From Berberis thunbergii (Eukaryota; Streptophyta; Magnoliopsida; Ranunculales; Berberidaceae), in the NCBI GenBank assembly GCA_003290165.1, contig QNQO01006993.1, forward strand, positions 186,001 to 250,000: a DNA stretch of 64,000 nt, read 5' to 3'. Position 1 is the stretch's first letter. Each line of letters starts with the position of its first letter. Made by a program: the position numbers and the translations under genes. Positions 32,000-43,513 of this stretch are shown here, one piece after another. Under the pieces are notes generated by a model. It did no database searches. It saw only the letters and a list, made by a program, of their open reading frames with translations, and had not been told where the DNA came from.

Positions 32000-33065
32000 T
32001 TCTTCTAATAAATCTTCTCATTATACTTCTTTACCATTATGTCACCAATGTGGAGCTGGCTTTCGAACGAACTTTTTAGTGATACTGTTTTTGGAAACAT
32101 GTGAGAGGGCCAAGTCGGTACTTTCCGAGGCAATGGTGGTTTGGTGTCATATGGAGCAAGATGAAATAGGAACTCTGGGCAAGGTGTGCCATGAAACATA
32201 CTCGTATGTCGTTCACGTTTAATGATGTTTGAACATATGAAAAACATGTAGTGTTTTGGTTCTCATATAACACAATAGACAACCATAACGTTTCGCCGCG
32301 AGTTTTAGCATATCTAGTTGAACACCCACTTTTGGTCTGTAATGCATAGTGCCTTTTGGAAATGTCAAAACATCCTTTACAATGTTCACCGCACCCTCAT
32401 TCCACATTCGAAACCAAAACTCATGGTTAGTTTCTTGCTTCAGTAGTAGCTTATTTCATACTTGTTTCCAATCATTATTCTTGTCATAACCTAGGAAGTT
32501 GTCTATACATCTAAGTCCATAATTCTCATCTGCGAGTACATTCTCAATGCAGCGAACATAATCCCGAATCTACAACGGAATTTGCTTTGCAAACATATTT
32601 TTCCACTTCTCCACATTCTGTTTTGGCTTAGAAACACTTTAATGACTTCTAAGCTCATCTTGTGTCTTGGCATACTCATGACCAGACGGGTCCTTTTAGG
32701 GAACTTCTCATGCTTAGATAAAAAATAAAAAAAACTAGGTCTCCCCTTGGCCTTTATAGGTTCAAATGGTTTGATCATTACACTTGAACCAGGACAACTC
32801 AGCTCTAAAAGCTTTAGCTTTAAAACTAACTGTTGATCAATGGTGGATTCCATAAACCTTTGCTTAACGATGTCGATTACTGGGTATATAATCACATCCG
32901 CACTTGCACGAATAGGTGTTTTGCCAGGTTGCATCCAATGCTTGTCTAAGATAGACAATGAAAGTTTTCCAATAGCAGTAAGATATTGTGCCATTTCATG
33001 AGCACAAGGAAACACATGAGTGGTTCAAATCATGCATTGACACTTGACTGGGTCGTTTCCCACAA
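32000..33065 (-). pseudogene. MULE transposase C-terminus with OTU-like domain (decayed)
   Basis: Read on the minus strand from 33065: a SWIM-type zinc finger end, CQC....HVFPCAHEM, follows VGNDPVK. Next comes a region with KHWMQPGK, then KAKGRPS. At about 32590-32220 lies an OTU-like block: IRDYVRCIENVLADENYGLR, NFLGYDKNNDWKQV, a TGA stop, FRMWNEGAVNIVKDVLTFP and YGCLLCYM. SWIM-finger transposases fused to OTU-type peptidase domains occur in plant Mutator-like elements. The catalytic DGNCGF-type motif here reads DENYGL, so the nucleophile Cys is replaced by Tyr. Stops and frame changes confirm decay. Confidence 0.7.
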
Positions 33066-33399
33066 ATTCGGCTTCAGACCTACAAATTTCTGATAGCATC
33101 TAATGAGACAATAAGGTCTGAACAACGAATCTTAGAGTTGTCACAGGCCCAGGATCCACTAGACAAAATCAACTCTTAGCCCATTCAAGCATTAGGTCCT
33201 AAATATAGCTAAGTGCCGAAGAGACTCAATCATGCACATGTAAGGTTTTATGTGAGATCCCCTCCTTCCATTACCTTCTCGATCGCATTGACAGTTGGGA
33301 AGGGAACACTCGCTATAAGAAATGGTGAAATGAGAAAGAAAGTTAAGCATACACATTGCAATTTACATATAGGAAAGTGAATACCTCCCCAAGGATGTT

Positions 33400-34820
33400 C
33401 AAAGAACTGACTGGCTGGAAAACCTAAGGGACGATGGAGATCATGAGGACCAAGCCTCGAAAACAGATCGTACCACGGTCAGGAACCTACTTTGACTGGG
33501 GGCAACCAATCCGGACATCTTGTACAACCTCACCGTCCTTCCATTCTCGGTGGAGATCATAAGGAAGTTCATCCCGCCAAACCTCGAATTCTATAATGGA
33601 ACATCAGATCCGTCAGACCATTTGCGCCATTACCACTACATGATGGTGCTCAAAGAAAGTTCAGAGGTCATCTTGTACCGAACTTTTCCCACCAGCCTGA
33701 AAAAGGTTGTGCTGGCTTGGTTCTATAGTTTCCAGCAGAGATCTAACTTTTTGTTCCAAGTCTTGGCGAAGGCGTTCATCACAAGATTCGTAGGAAGCCA
33801 GCGAATCAGAAAAGGGCCTCGCTATCTGCTAAGTCTCAAGAAGAAGCATGGCTAGACCCTTAGAAAATACGTCACTTGTTTTAATGACGAGCTGACCCTG
33901 ATCGACGGTTGCAGCAGTGACACGTCGATCACCCCTTTCACTTCTGGTCTCCAAGGAAGTCAGTTCTACAACTTCACCCTGGAATCCCCGAGGGATATGG
34001 CAGAATTGCTGAAAAGTGTGGAAAAATACATCACCCTGTAAGAGACGTTGGCCGCCAAGAAAGAAGAAGAAAATGATACCAAGCATGCCCCTAGGGGGAG
34101 GAAAAATGCGCGAAGATGATCTTAAGTAAAAGAGGAGGAAAAACGACAACAAGATCGGGTTTGACAAGGCCAAACCCGATTGGGCCACCATCTACGTCGG
34201 TGCAAGGTTCACTGAGTTAGCTCCCCTCAACTCTAGCTTGGCCAAAATCCTTCCTGCAATGAAAAACTAGGAGTACATCAAGTAGCCCCTCAAGATCAAG
34301 CGATCCTTCAAGGCTTGATAAGAGAAAATATTGTGCCTATCACAAAGATCACGATCACATCACCCAGGACTGCATGTCTCAAGAACGAAATAGAGTACTG
34401 GGTTCGAAGTGGAAGACTCGAAGAATTTGTAAATTCTAACGAGAAACAACCAAAAGAGAAGGAAGAAGTGGCCCTAGATGTCGAAGAAAGGTTGCGAACG
34501 TCATCTATGTCATGCATAATATGCATAATGAAGCAAAAAAATCCAACCGATCGAAGAAGTGGGCAATCCGAGAGCCGTGGACAGGTCCCCTTAGCTAATA
34601 CCGCCCTGTCTAACATGCCCGGCGAAACACCCAACCCCAAACCTGGTGTTCGTCGAGTAAAACATTCAAGGGGTCTACTCCCCGCACAACGACGCCCTGG
34701 TTATCATGATGTCCATATCAAATGGGCGTTAAAAGGTTATTGGTGAACACGGGGAGCTCAACCAATATCTTGTTCCTAGAAGTAACCATGATCGGCTCAA
34801 GTGCCCCCGAATAAATATAG
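33400..34820 (+). mobile_element. Tat-type Ty3/gypsy remnant (gag to protease)
   Basis: 33520-34050 encodes a gag domain (PPNLEFYNGTSDPSDHLRHY, FPTSLKKVVLAWFYS) with one stop. Near 34320 there is the Tat-type zinc-finger-like motif KYCAYHKDHDHITQDC and EIEYWVRSGRLEEFV in a shifted frame. At 34670-34800, SPHNDALVIMMSI is followed by LLVNTGSSTNILF, the protease start; the catalytic D of DTGSS is changed to N. The sequence ends soon after, with no RT and no LTR. It is a separate copy from the element at 38.5-43.5 kb. Confidence 0.75.
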
Positions 34821-34958
34821 ACCAACAAGCCAAGGGTTTACTCGTGAAGAGCAACGAGGATAACATGTAGCACTTTTGAAGCAAATCAATAAAGGTAATC
34901 TCTTTAAAATGACTCTACTCCATGCTTAACTCCTTCTATAGAGGAAGACCCGATCCTT

Positions 34959-35242
34959 AAATGAAATTCTATTCCATGATAATCCATGGGGGACAACCTA
35001 CATCTAAGCTAATTTGAGATTCACTCACCAGTTCACTATTAGATTATGTGTTCAATGATGAGAATGAAAGTCTCATGAACATATGTTTTGGGAGGATCAA
35101 ATAGTGCGATTCTCATGTAAATGAGACTTTCATTCCCACCATCGATCATAAAATCTAATGGTGGATAATGAGTGTTATCTCAATGTAGGGGTTCCTTCAT
35201 GGTTTCCCATGGAATATGATTTCATCCAACAAAACGCACCCT
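34959..35242. mobile_element. MITE copy, left end truncated
   Basis: Right end aaaacgcaccct, inner 'atgaaagtctcatgaacat' and its inverse pair as in 25268-25599. The left terminal 20 bp are missing. It lies next to the hAT MITE at 35264. Confidence 0.7.
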
Positions 35243-35263
35243 AGATGCAAAAACCCTTATATA

Positions 35264-35567
35264 TAGTGTTCTAAAAATTGGCCTAGATGGTTCGAAGCCG
35301 CCCATGTGGGTTGGGCAGGCTAAAGGCCATCTAGGCGGGTTTTTGAACTTTATTTATTTATTTGCAATTTTAACACAAATTAAGGCTCTAGTTTTTTTAA
35401 TACATTTTGCATATGTATCTTGGCATTGAATTGTAAGTAATTTATATGTTATTGCTTAACTTTTATAAAATTGTAAATTATAGGCCTCTGCCTGCACTCC
35501 GCTTAGGCCCATGGGCGCTACTCCCCGCTCGTCGCCTGCTTACCGCCTAACGATTTTTAGAACACTG
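35264..35567. mobile_element. hAT-like MITE, 304 bp, relative of 22084-22684
   Basis: Ends tagtgttctaaaaattgg and inverse cagtgttctaaaaatcg. Flanks cttatata (35256-35263) and gttatata (35568-35575) form an 8-bp duplication with one mismatch. Internally it shares 'tttgcatatgtatcttggcattgaattg' with the 601-bp copy. Confidence 0.82.
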
Positions 35568-35648
35568 GTTATATATTAGTAGTATAGATCAATAACATTT
35601 CCACCAACAATAGTTTGTTGCCACAGATCTCCTTTACACAAGCCTGTG

Positions 35649-37985
35649 TGATGAATTCTACACTAAGACTAAAGCTACAACTATGATAAATCCAAAAATA
35701 AAAGATAAAGAAAACAACTTCAGTTATGTTCAATCAATTCACCAACTACAATGTTTAATTCTATGCCTTATTTACAAGCTTAATAGCTTTTTTGGCAAGC
35801 AATCTAACCCTAAACCTAAATTTGGCTAATGCCTAATTAATATGGGCTTTATTATATCTAGCTTAATTACAAATAACTATTAATGAACTACCTGCCCTAG
35901 CTTAAAGAAAGTGCAGGTCGTGCCTTCTGTAACCAAGGAAATGAGTTTGCCTTTACTATCAACGGGGGTATCAGTTCCATTCCTTCCTATTCAAAAGATC
36001 CTAAGTCAACAATATGGTCTTTCCTTTGGGATAATTACTCTGAACATGGCCAGGTTGACCACATCCAAAGCATTTAAGTGACATATCAGACGTAGGCCAC
36101 TGCAGGAAGGTAGTGAAAGAGTGAACTGAATTCACAAAAGGCATATTCTATTTGCGGTCCTATAATTGGAGCTTACTCTCAGCATGCTTAGCCATTTTCT
36201 CAGCTGCTAAAAGGGTTTCAAATTCTTCCAAAAATAACAAAGACTTGATCCTCACATCCAACCCGTGGTGGAAGCGAGAACCTATATGTCGTTCCTGTTT
36301 TTGAGGCTTTGTGCACATACAAAAAGTTTGAATTAGGTGGTATAGTCATTAACTCTATCCCATCAATCGACCAAAAAGTTCTCACTCATAATCCAAAGGA
36401 ACAAAAACAACATGCATCAACTATTGCAGATCAAACGAATTTTTCATTGGAGGCAAACGTCTGGTTGTTCGACGAGCACACTAAGATTTGCAGTGCCCTT
36501 CAGTTTGGTAGCCACTAACTGCATTGCGTTCAAACCCCGCATATTCTTAAACTCAAAGATGCATTGAATTTCCATGGACCAATCAACAAAGGCATCGTTA
36601 AGTTCAACCCATCATAGGAAGATACGTCCAACTTAAAACTTGTATCATCTCGCCTTCCATGACAACTATCACCGTGCTAACTGATTGTTCTCAACAAAAT
36701 TACATCCTCTATAAGCCCGGTCTCCTAAATTAAGGGCACAAAAGGCAAATTTCCTCCTTTCCCACGTCCCAAGGGAGGGCAAATCTATCCCCCATTCTAA
36801 GAGGGTGGCCATGTAGGATGAGGGTCTCTTTGCTGATTTTCCACCCATTGTCTGACATGCTCATGTGAAATACTTAGTTGGGTCTGCAACAGATAACTGT
36901 GGAGATATACCAAACCGTGTTGGCACCTCGTTATTCAATTTGATTAATTTGAGGAGGATTAGGGTGTTGTAGTGGTAAACTGGAGCAATTGGGAAGTTGG
37001 TAGTATGGGAGGAAATTAGGGTTTAACCAATTGGCGAAATCATGGTAAGAAACAGCTTGCCCGAATGCTTGGTGTGGGTTATTTGGGGTTGGGAAGGTAT
37101 AGGGATTCAAGGATAGGGTTTCAGGGCGTGGAAAATTTGATGTTGGGGTAGTGGACACCCCAAGTTGGCGGGAGGGCGGAGCGTGTGTTGGACATGGGAG
37201 AGACGGTACAAGGGGGAAGCGGCGTGTGCTGGAGGCGGTCGATAGGTGGTAAGGAGAAGAGGGGTGGTCGACGAAGGGTGTCGACCTAGTTGAAGGGGAG
37301 TAGAAGGTGTCGATCAACACATGGGGGTAGATGGGTGCCCTTTGCAGGTGCTTGACGACCTCTTTGTTTGTTGTTTCTCTTTGCAAAATCCTTTAGTGGA
37401 ACTTTTTCACTTCCTTTGCCATTGTTGAGCAATTTCTTTCTGAACCTGTTGTTGCAATCCTGCTAGTTGTTCTGCATTTCAACTTCTATTTGATTATCTC
37501 TAGATCAAGCATTTGTTCAATCCCCGCAAGCCTATTCAACCATTCATCATCTCTGCCACGTTTATCCTAGATTTCTTTCCACGTCTAAGTGATTTTTCGA
37601 TGTCTTTCAAGCTTCCATTGCTTCAACCATTTTAGATCTGTCTTCTTTTGTCATCTTCCAAGTTTTATTCTACGTATTTATCAAATTTAGTCTATGTCAA
37701 CATAAATAATAGGAGTGCTTCGGCTCTGATACCAATTGATGAATTCTATACTAAAACTAAAGCTACAACTATGATAAACTCTAAGATAAAAGATAAAAAA
37801 AAAACAACTTAAATTTTGTTCGGTCAATTCACCAACTACAATGTTTTATTCTATGCCTTATTTAAGCTTAATAGCTTATTTGGCATGCAATCTAACCCTA
37901 AACCTAATTTGGCTAATGCCTATTAATATATGCTTTATTATCTAGTCAAATTGCAAATAACTATTAACGAATTACCCGCTTACAT
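35649..37985 (-). mobile_element. LTR retrotransposon with gag only
   Basis: LTR copies lie at 35649 to about 35900 and 37737-37985, sharing 'tgatgaattctacactaa.actaaagctacaactatgataaa'. Next to the 37.7-kb LTR, 37723-37734 is the exact inverse of TGGTATCAGAGC, a primer-binding site for initiator tRNA-Met, which fixes the minus orientation. The 1.8-kb interior holds gag remnants only; pol is absent. Confidence 0.75.
36030..37386 (-). pseudogene. gag remnant with degenerate zinc knuckle
   Basis: 37386-36931 is a Pro-rich open frame. Further on, the frames give DAFVDWSMEIQCIFEF and LNAMQLVATKLKGTA (gag-like). At 36081-36031, CFGCGQPGHVQSNY is a CCHC knuckle whose last Cys is changed to Tyr. 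Several stops are present. Confidence 0.6.
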
Positions 37986-38095
37986 CACTGTGGAAGCATA
38001 AAACTAATTAATATGAGATTTATTATATCTAGCTCAATTACAAATAACTATTAACGAATTACCCACTGACATCATTGTGGAAGCATCAAAACATC
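37922..38095. repeat. Tandem duplication of the LTR end, about 87 bp
   Basis: 'caaataactattaacgaattaccc.c..acatca.tgtggaagcat' occurs at 37965-38008 and again at 38041-38085, with its preceding 'ttaatat...tttattat' part. Confidence 0.6.
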
Positions 38096-38328
38096 CAAGT
38101 CCAATCATTAGAAATGCTTTTCCCAGTTCGAACTAAATATACAAAATTGGTATACTCAAATTCTTTAGGAATAAATGCCAATATAGCAAAATACCTCAAA
38201 CCATTCCACTAGGTTTGATCATGGGACTCACAATAATCATGTAAAGTTTCTAGTAAAGTTACCACTATTCTGTTATTGTTCTTTATCTGATATTTAATGT
38301 TTGATGCTTGATGTTTTAATATGTACAG

Positions 38329-38454
38329 AGTACTAAGGGTGCACAAATATTTAGTGTAGCAATGGCCGCTACCGCTGATGGAGAACCAATGAAAGAGGGA
38401 AAAGAAAAGTTGAAGATGTACACCCACTCTTACTACTGTTTAGATTACGCTCAG
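38329..38454 (+). CDS. Orphan exon-like segment (42 codons)
   Basis: Between an ATGTACAG acceptor with an upstream T-rich tract and a CAG/GTAGGT donor lies a 126-bp open, phase-0 segment. It encodes STKGAQIFSVAMAATADGEP, then MKEGKEKLKMYTHSYYCLDY and AQ. I do not recognise the protein. It sits between two LTR retrotransposons with no partner exons in sight, so it may be the relic of a disrupted gene or a chance open stretch. Confidence 0.35.
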
Positions 38455-38547
38455 GTAGGTTTCTCTCTACACTGATAGTTCTATTTTTTCTTTTACTAAT
38501 TCCCCAATAAATATTATTACCTCCCATGTATTTGTCATAATTGAAAC

Positions 38548-39042
38548 TGATGATACAACAAATACGACGAACATCATAGTCGTACATTTGGCAGAAATTA
38601 TACATCACGAGGATCAAGTATCCCAGGACCAGATCGATATACAAAGCCCGAAAAGGGAAAATCTGGTTAAAGAAAGGATAAACAAGGCTCGTTAGAATAA
38701 ATCACAGTTAGAGGCCTAAATCCAAGGGGAGGAACGTTACATAGAAAAAGAGTCGTGGAGGGAGTTATGCCTCCACTGACGTATCCTCATAAAGGAGACT
38801 GTTACAGAAAATGTCTTCTCTCATTGTGCCTCACATGCTTAAGTCACGCAGGGACTTAACTATGACCATTATAAAAGGTAAAGGGAACGTTCGACAAAGG
38901 TATGCAATTTTAACCGAGTTCTGTCCATTTTTATCTTCATCTCCAATCGAATTACTAACTTAAGCATCATAGTGCCTTCGATTACCAAAAAGGTGGTCTT
39001 TGGCAATCTAGCAGTTGTTTCGCAAGTTTTACTTATTGGAGT
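38548..39042 (+). repeat. 5' LTR of the Tat element
   Basis: About 495 bp, roughly 80% similar by eye to 42998-43513. The divergence suggests an old insertion. Confidence 0.75.
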
Positions 39043-39499
39043 CTGGAATAGGTTTTACTGACTTATGCAGCGATGACACTACCACTGCTACTTCACAGCC
39101 GGACTAAAAATAAGCCTTTTGTTCAATGTTCTGAACCTGGATCCTGCGATTCTATTGGAAAACCGCTCAAAAGCACATCACTCTCGAGGAGATGATAACA
39201 GCTAGGAAGAACGACGAGTCAGAAAAGAAACACTTTTCATTCGACCAAAAAGGATGAAATAATGATGAGCTTAGAGAAGAAAACAGTCAACCAAAAAGAC
39301 ATCGAACCGTAGGTGATTTTGAATTTGATCAATGAAAGCTTGGAAGACTACAACCCGGAAGATCTAAACGCGAGCAATCAGTGGGCAAATCGTTCATGAC
39401 TTTGAAGACGAGTCGAGCTGAGGTCCTCAAGACCATAACATAGTGGGAAGACGTTAGACTGCTCTCCAAAATGATAGGAGATCTAGACAAGAAAATTAA

Positions 39500-41782
39500 A
39501 AGCCGATATTGATCCTTCCATAATGACTACGGGCATGATACCGAGGACTGCTACAACTTGAAAGTCGAAATCAAGAGCCACATCCAAAAAGGACGACTTG
39601 GAGAGTTCATTGAGCTGAGGTAGCCCAACAGAAGAAAAAAAATTGCCACAGGAGAGCAATCAAATGAGAAAATATATGTCCTACAAGGTGTAGTCAGAAA
39701 AGAAGAGTTATCCAATCGAGCTCAAAAGTGGTCAATCCGAGATTTACGAGCAACAATTAGATATCAGGAACCTTCTACACGACGAGCAAGAATGACGCAG
39801 AGAATTTTGACATTCTCCAATGAGGACGCAGAAGGAGTTAATTTCCCACATAATGACGTTTTAGTAATCTCAGTATTAATAGTCAGATGGGAAATCAAAA
39901 GAGTACTAGTCGATACGGGCAGTTTGACTAACCTTTTGTACTTAACGTCGTTCTGCAGGATGCTGATTCACCGAGGAAATGCTTTCACCAAACAATCAAC
40001 CAATGGTGGGTTTCAGTGGTGAACAATGTTGGCCAATCAGAATGATCCAATTACCAGTGGAAGTGGGAGAACCATGGAGACAACGAGTCTTGTTGACAAA
40101 TTTCCTTGTAGTTGACGCCCCATCCGCATACAATATGCTTCTTGGAATGCCTTGGATACATAAGATGGGTGAGGTATCTTCTACCATGCATCAATACTTG
40201 AAGTAACACACTGACAATGGTATAGGAATAATAAAAGGAGATCAGCCAGCTACACGCGAATATCACTATGCAGCGGTTAAAACTCCATACAAATAGCAAT
40301 TACTGCATCGACCAGAGGAGCCGTTGCAGCAATCTGGTCAAGCAGACCCCCCTCATGGACAATAATACAACCCCAACCAGTCCAAGAGATCAGCCAAACA
40401 CTGGACAACTAGAAGTAGAAACAACAACGGTCTACTTGGGTGATGGGGAAAACAAAACATCTCGGATTGGCACCAAAATGCACCTAGAACTAGACATGAA
40501 GCTGGTTCAATTGCTGAAGGATAATCAGGACGTTTTCACCTGGACGATGAAAGATATGGTGGGAATAGACCCATCTGTCACCACTCACAAATTGCAAGTC
40601 AATCCAGACAAAAAGTCGGTCCGGCAAAAAAGAAGACTCGTAGCTCCTGAACGCAATCAAGCAATAAACGAGGAAGTGCACAGTCTGATAAATGCAGGAA
40701 TGATCAAAGAATCTTACTAACTGGACTGGCTAACTAACATGGTGTTGGTGAAGAAGAAAAATAACAAGTGGAGAGTACGTGTGGATAACATTGATTTGAA
40801 TAAAGCATGCCCGAAAGACAGTTTCTCGCTCCCATGCATAGACCAAAACATGAACTCCTAAGCTTCATGGATGCGTATTTCGGGTACAAGCAAATGCAAA
40901 TGTACCCCTCGACCAAGAAGAAACATCTTTTATAGTGGAGAGCGGCACGTATTGCTATCAGGTAACGTCGTTCGGACTTAAAAATGTAGGAGCTACATAC
41001 CAACGGTTGATAAACAGAATGTTCAAAGACTAGATCGGTATAACCATGGAGGTATACATCGATGACATGCTGGTCAAAAGCTCACACCTAACATACCACA
41101 TCAAAGACCTCGAACATGCATTCTCACAGCTCTGGAGATACAAAATGAACTTGAACTCGGAGAAATGCACATTTGGAGTAGGGCCAGGGAAGTTCCTTGG
41201 ATACATATGGTCAACCAAAGAGGAATCGAAGCTGATCCAAAACAGATACATGCACTCCTCAACATGCAATCACCAACGAACATAAAGGGCGTACAAAGTC
41301 TTAACGGCAGGATAATAGCTTTAAACAGATTCATTTCCAAGTCTTCAGACAAATGTCTACCCTTCTTCAACATCTTGAAAGGAAACAAGACATTCAAATT
41401 GAACGAAGCGTGCGAAAAAGCTTTACAGAGTTTAAAGGCGTACATAGGGAGCAAAGAACTGTTATCAAAACCAAACACGGGGGAATCACTGTACCTATAC
41501 TTATCCGTATCCGACGACGGGGTGAGCTCGACATTGATACGGGAAGAAAAAGGAACACAAAAACCAGTATACTACATTAGCAAACCGCTCGCAGATGCAA
41601 AAAACAACTACCCGGCTCTGGAGAAACTAGCATTCGCTCTGATTGTATCTTTAAGAAAGCTACGACCATACTTTCAAGCCCATCCGATCATTGTCATGAC
41701 CGAGCAACCACAGACCGAGGTAGCAAGTTTTTTCCTTTTCGAGACACAACCAGAACTAACCGCAGTAACTTTGAGCGACTAG
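39500..41782 (+). pseudogene. Tat pol remnant: gag tail, protease, RT, RNase H
   Basis: Near 39515 the gag tail reads FHNDYGHDTEDCYNLK. At 39790-40210 the protease region has GVNFPHNDVLVISV, LVDTGSLTNLLY (catalytic D kept) and VVDAPSAYNMLLGMPW. At 40560-41290 RT is in several frames: KRRLVAPERNQAINEEV, NKWRVRVDNIDLNKACPKDS, then VYIDDMLVKS with the catalytic YIDD. At 41215-41782 one frame covers the connection and RNase H (PVYYISKPLADAKNNYPALE, FQAHPIIVMTEQP). Multiple frameshifts and stops; not functional. Confidence 0.82.
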
Positions 41783-42256
41783 GAGGCCTTGGTACCTTCC
41801 TTTTCCTGATGCCAGAGCCAACATTACCAGAGTCTCTGATGACAATAGGAGCAATACGGCTCTCAGGATCCCTTGCAGAGCTTGCCTCTCTACATCACCA
41901 ACGCTCACCAAAGGAGGATGGCCCAACCCCTCGCTGGATACAATGACTTTACTAACACGTGCGAAGGTAGTTCTTGAAGCGCGTGTCACCGTGCGCTCTG
42001 GATAGTCTGCCTTACTTAAGGTAAACATAACATTATGAGCAATAGCGTCTGTAGCAATGAAATCCTCAACAGAAACTTGGGGCAGCTTGTTAAACCGGTC
42101 ACGAAGCCCCTGCTCTTCCTAAGATAATGACGGTTTGTTCCTTCTTGGCTCTCGAAATGACCGCAAAATTTGGTGATTACACAACTTGAAATAGTCTGAA
42201 GCAATGGAAGTGTAAAACCAGGGCCTTGACCAACCCCCGTACTCTTCCTGCAAATT

Positions 42257-42700
42257 CTAGAAGCAAGATGGAAAATAGAGATAACAAGTGCAATTAGTGT
42301 TTACTCCGAGCCCCACCAAGGAGTGCAAAATCTTGACATTCATAAGAACCACAGATAAAGCTACCCTCACCAAGGTCGCGATTAGCACCCTCCAACCATT
42401 CGGAACCATTTGAGCGGGAACAATACCTACGAAATCTAGGTATTCCCAAACGATCTCATGAGCTGGAAGCCTAAAACTGGAGTGAAACATGTCGGGGTAC
42501 AAAGCGATATATCTAATCTTTGGACGACAAGGGATATCGCCCTCTTCAGGAAGGATGATCTCGAGATCGATTGACAAGGAGTAGTCATGAAAATGCTATC
42601 CAAAGTTGCTCGCGTTGATCGCTTAGGTAAGTAGCAAGCTTCGCAAGCATCAAACACGTCACCTCTCAAAACTCTGGAGCTTGACATCGTTATGAGACGA
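42257..42700 (-). pseudogene. Antisense ORF of the Tat element ('putative gypsy type transposon' domain)
   Basis: On the minus strand, MSSSRVLRGDVFDACEAC starts at 42687. After a frame change near 42590 comes LPEEGDIPCRPKIRYIALYP, then FRLPAHEIVWEYLDFVGIV and PAQMVPNGWRVLIATL. This matches the domain long annotated as 'putative gypsy type transposon' (PF04195 from memory), encoded antisense in Tat-lineage elements between RNase H/integrase and the 3' LTR. A TATA-like ccttataaaagg (minus) lies at about 42774-42785, roughly 90 bp upstream of the ATG. Confidence 0.65.
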
Positions 42701-42997
42701 AAATAAAAGAAGAGGAAATTAACAACTAGGAAAGAAGGAAACGTAAAAGAAAATATATCGTACCAACTTCCTCCTTTTATAAGGGTAAAAAACCACTCAT
42801 GGAAACATGTACGAGATATGACGACCGCGTCAAATCCCAGAAATCATGCCGAAACGAACAGACAAATGGGACATCAGAGAGACAGAAGCACTAATAGCTG
42901 GTAACCGCATTAAATACGTCGTGACGGTGGAATTGAAAATCCAACCATCATACCGTTAGTGGCCACACAAACATGCCCACAAACTAGGGGGAGTAGC

Positions 42998-43513
42998 TGA
43001 TGATATATCAAATAAGACCAACATCACAGCCGTACACATGGCATAAATAATCCATCATGAGGATCAAGTATCCCAGGCTCAGGCCAATGTACAAAGCCCA
43101 GAAAGGGAAAATTTGATCACAGAAAGCCCAAACAAGGCCCATTAGAATAAATCACTGTCTGAGAGCCAAATCCAGGCTCAATAAAGTTCTTCGCAAAGGG
43201 GGAGGAAAATTACATAAATAAAGAGTTGTGGAGGGAGCTACGCCTCCACGGACGTATCCTCATAAAGGAGGAGAATTTTATAAAAAAAAACGTCTCCTCT
43301 CGTTGCGCCTCACATGCTTAACTCACGAATGAAATTAATTATGACCATTATAAAGGGAACATTCGACAAATGTATGCAATTTTAACTGAGTTTTGTCCAG
43401 TTTTATCTCCATCTCCAACTGAGTTACTGACTTAAGCATCGGAGTGGCTCCGGCCACAAAAAAAATGGTCTTTGGCAATCTAACAGTTGTTTTGCGGGTT
43501 TTACTTATTGGAG
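42998..43513 (+). repeat. 3' LTR of the Tat element
   Basis: Partner of 38548-39042; starts TGATGATATATC after the polypurine stretch at about 42984-42994. Confidence 0.75.

Larger units (their letters stand above)
38548..43513 (+). mobile_element. Tat-type Ty3/gypsy retrotransposon with both LTRs
   Basis: LTRs at 38548 to about 39042 and 42998 to about 43513 start TGATGATA and share long blocks (e.g. 'gaggatcaagtatcccagg', 'acgtatcctcataaaggag', 'tggtctttggcaatcta'). A polypurine stretch (ctagggggag) precedes the 3' LTR. The interior runs gag tail, protease, RT, RNase H, then an antisense ORF. No integrase is seen. Target duplications and exact 3' ends were not resolved. Confidence 0.82.

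Noticed and set aside
31944..32222. 92-codon plus-strand ORF
   Set aside because: It is antisense to the MULE remnant and has no domain of its own.
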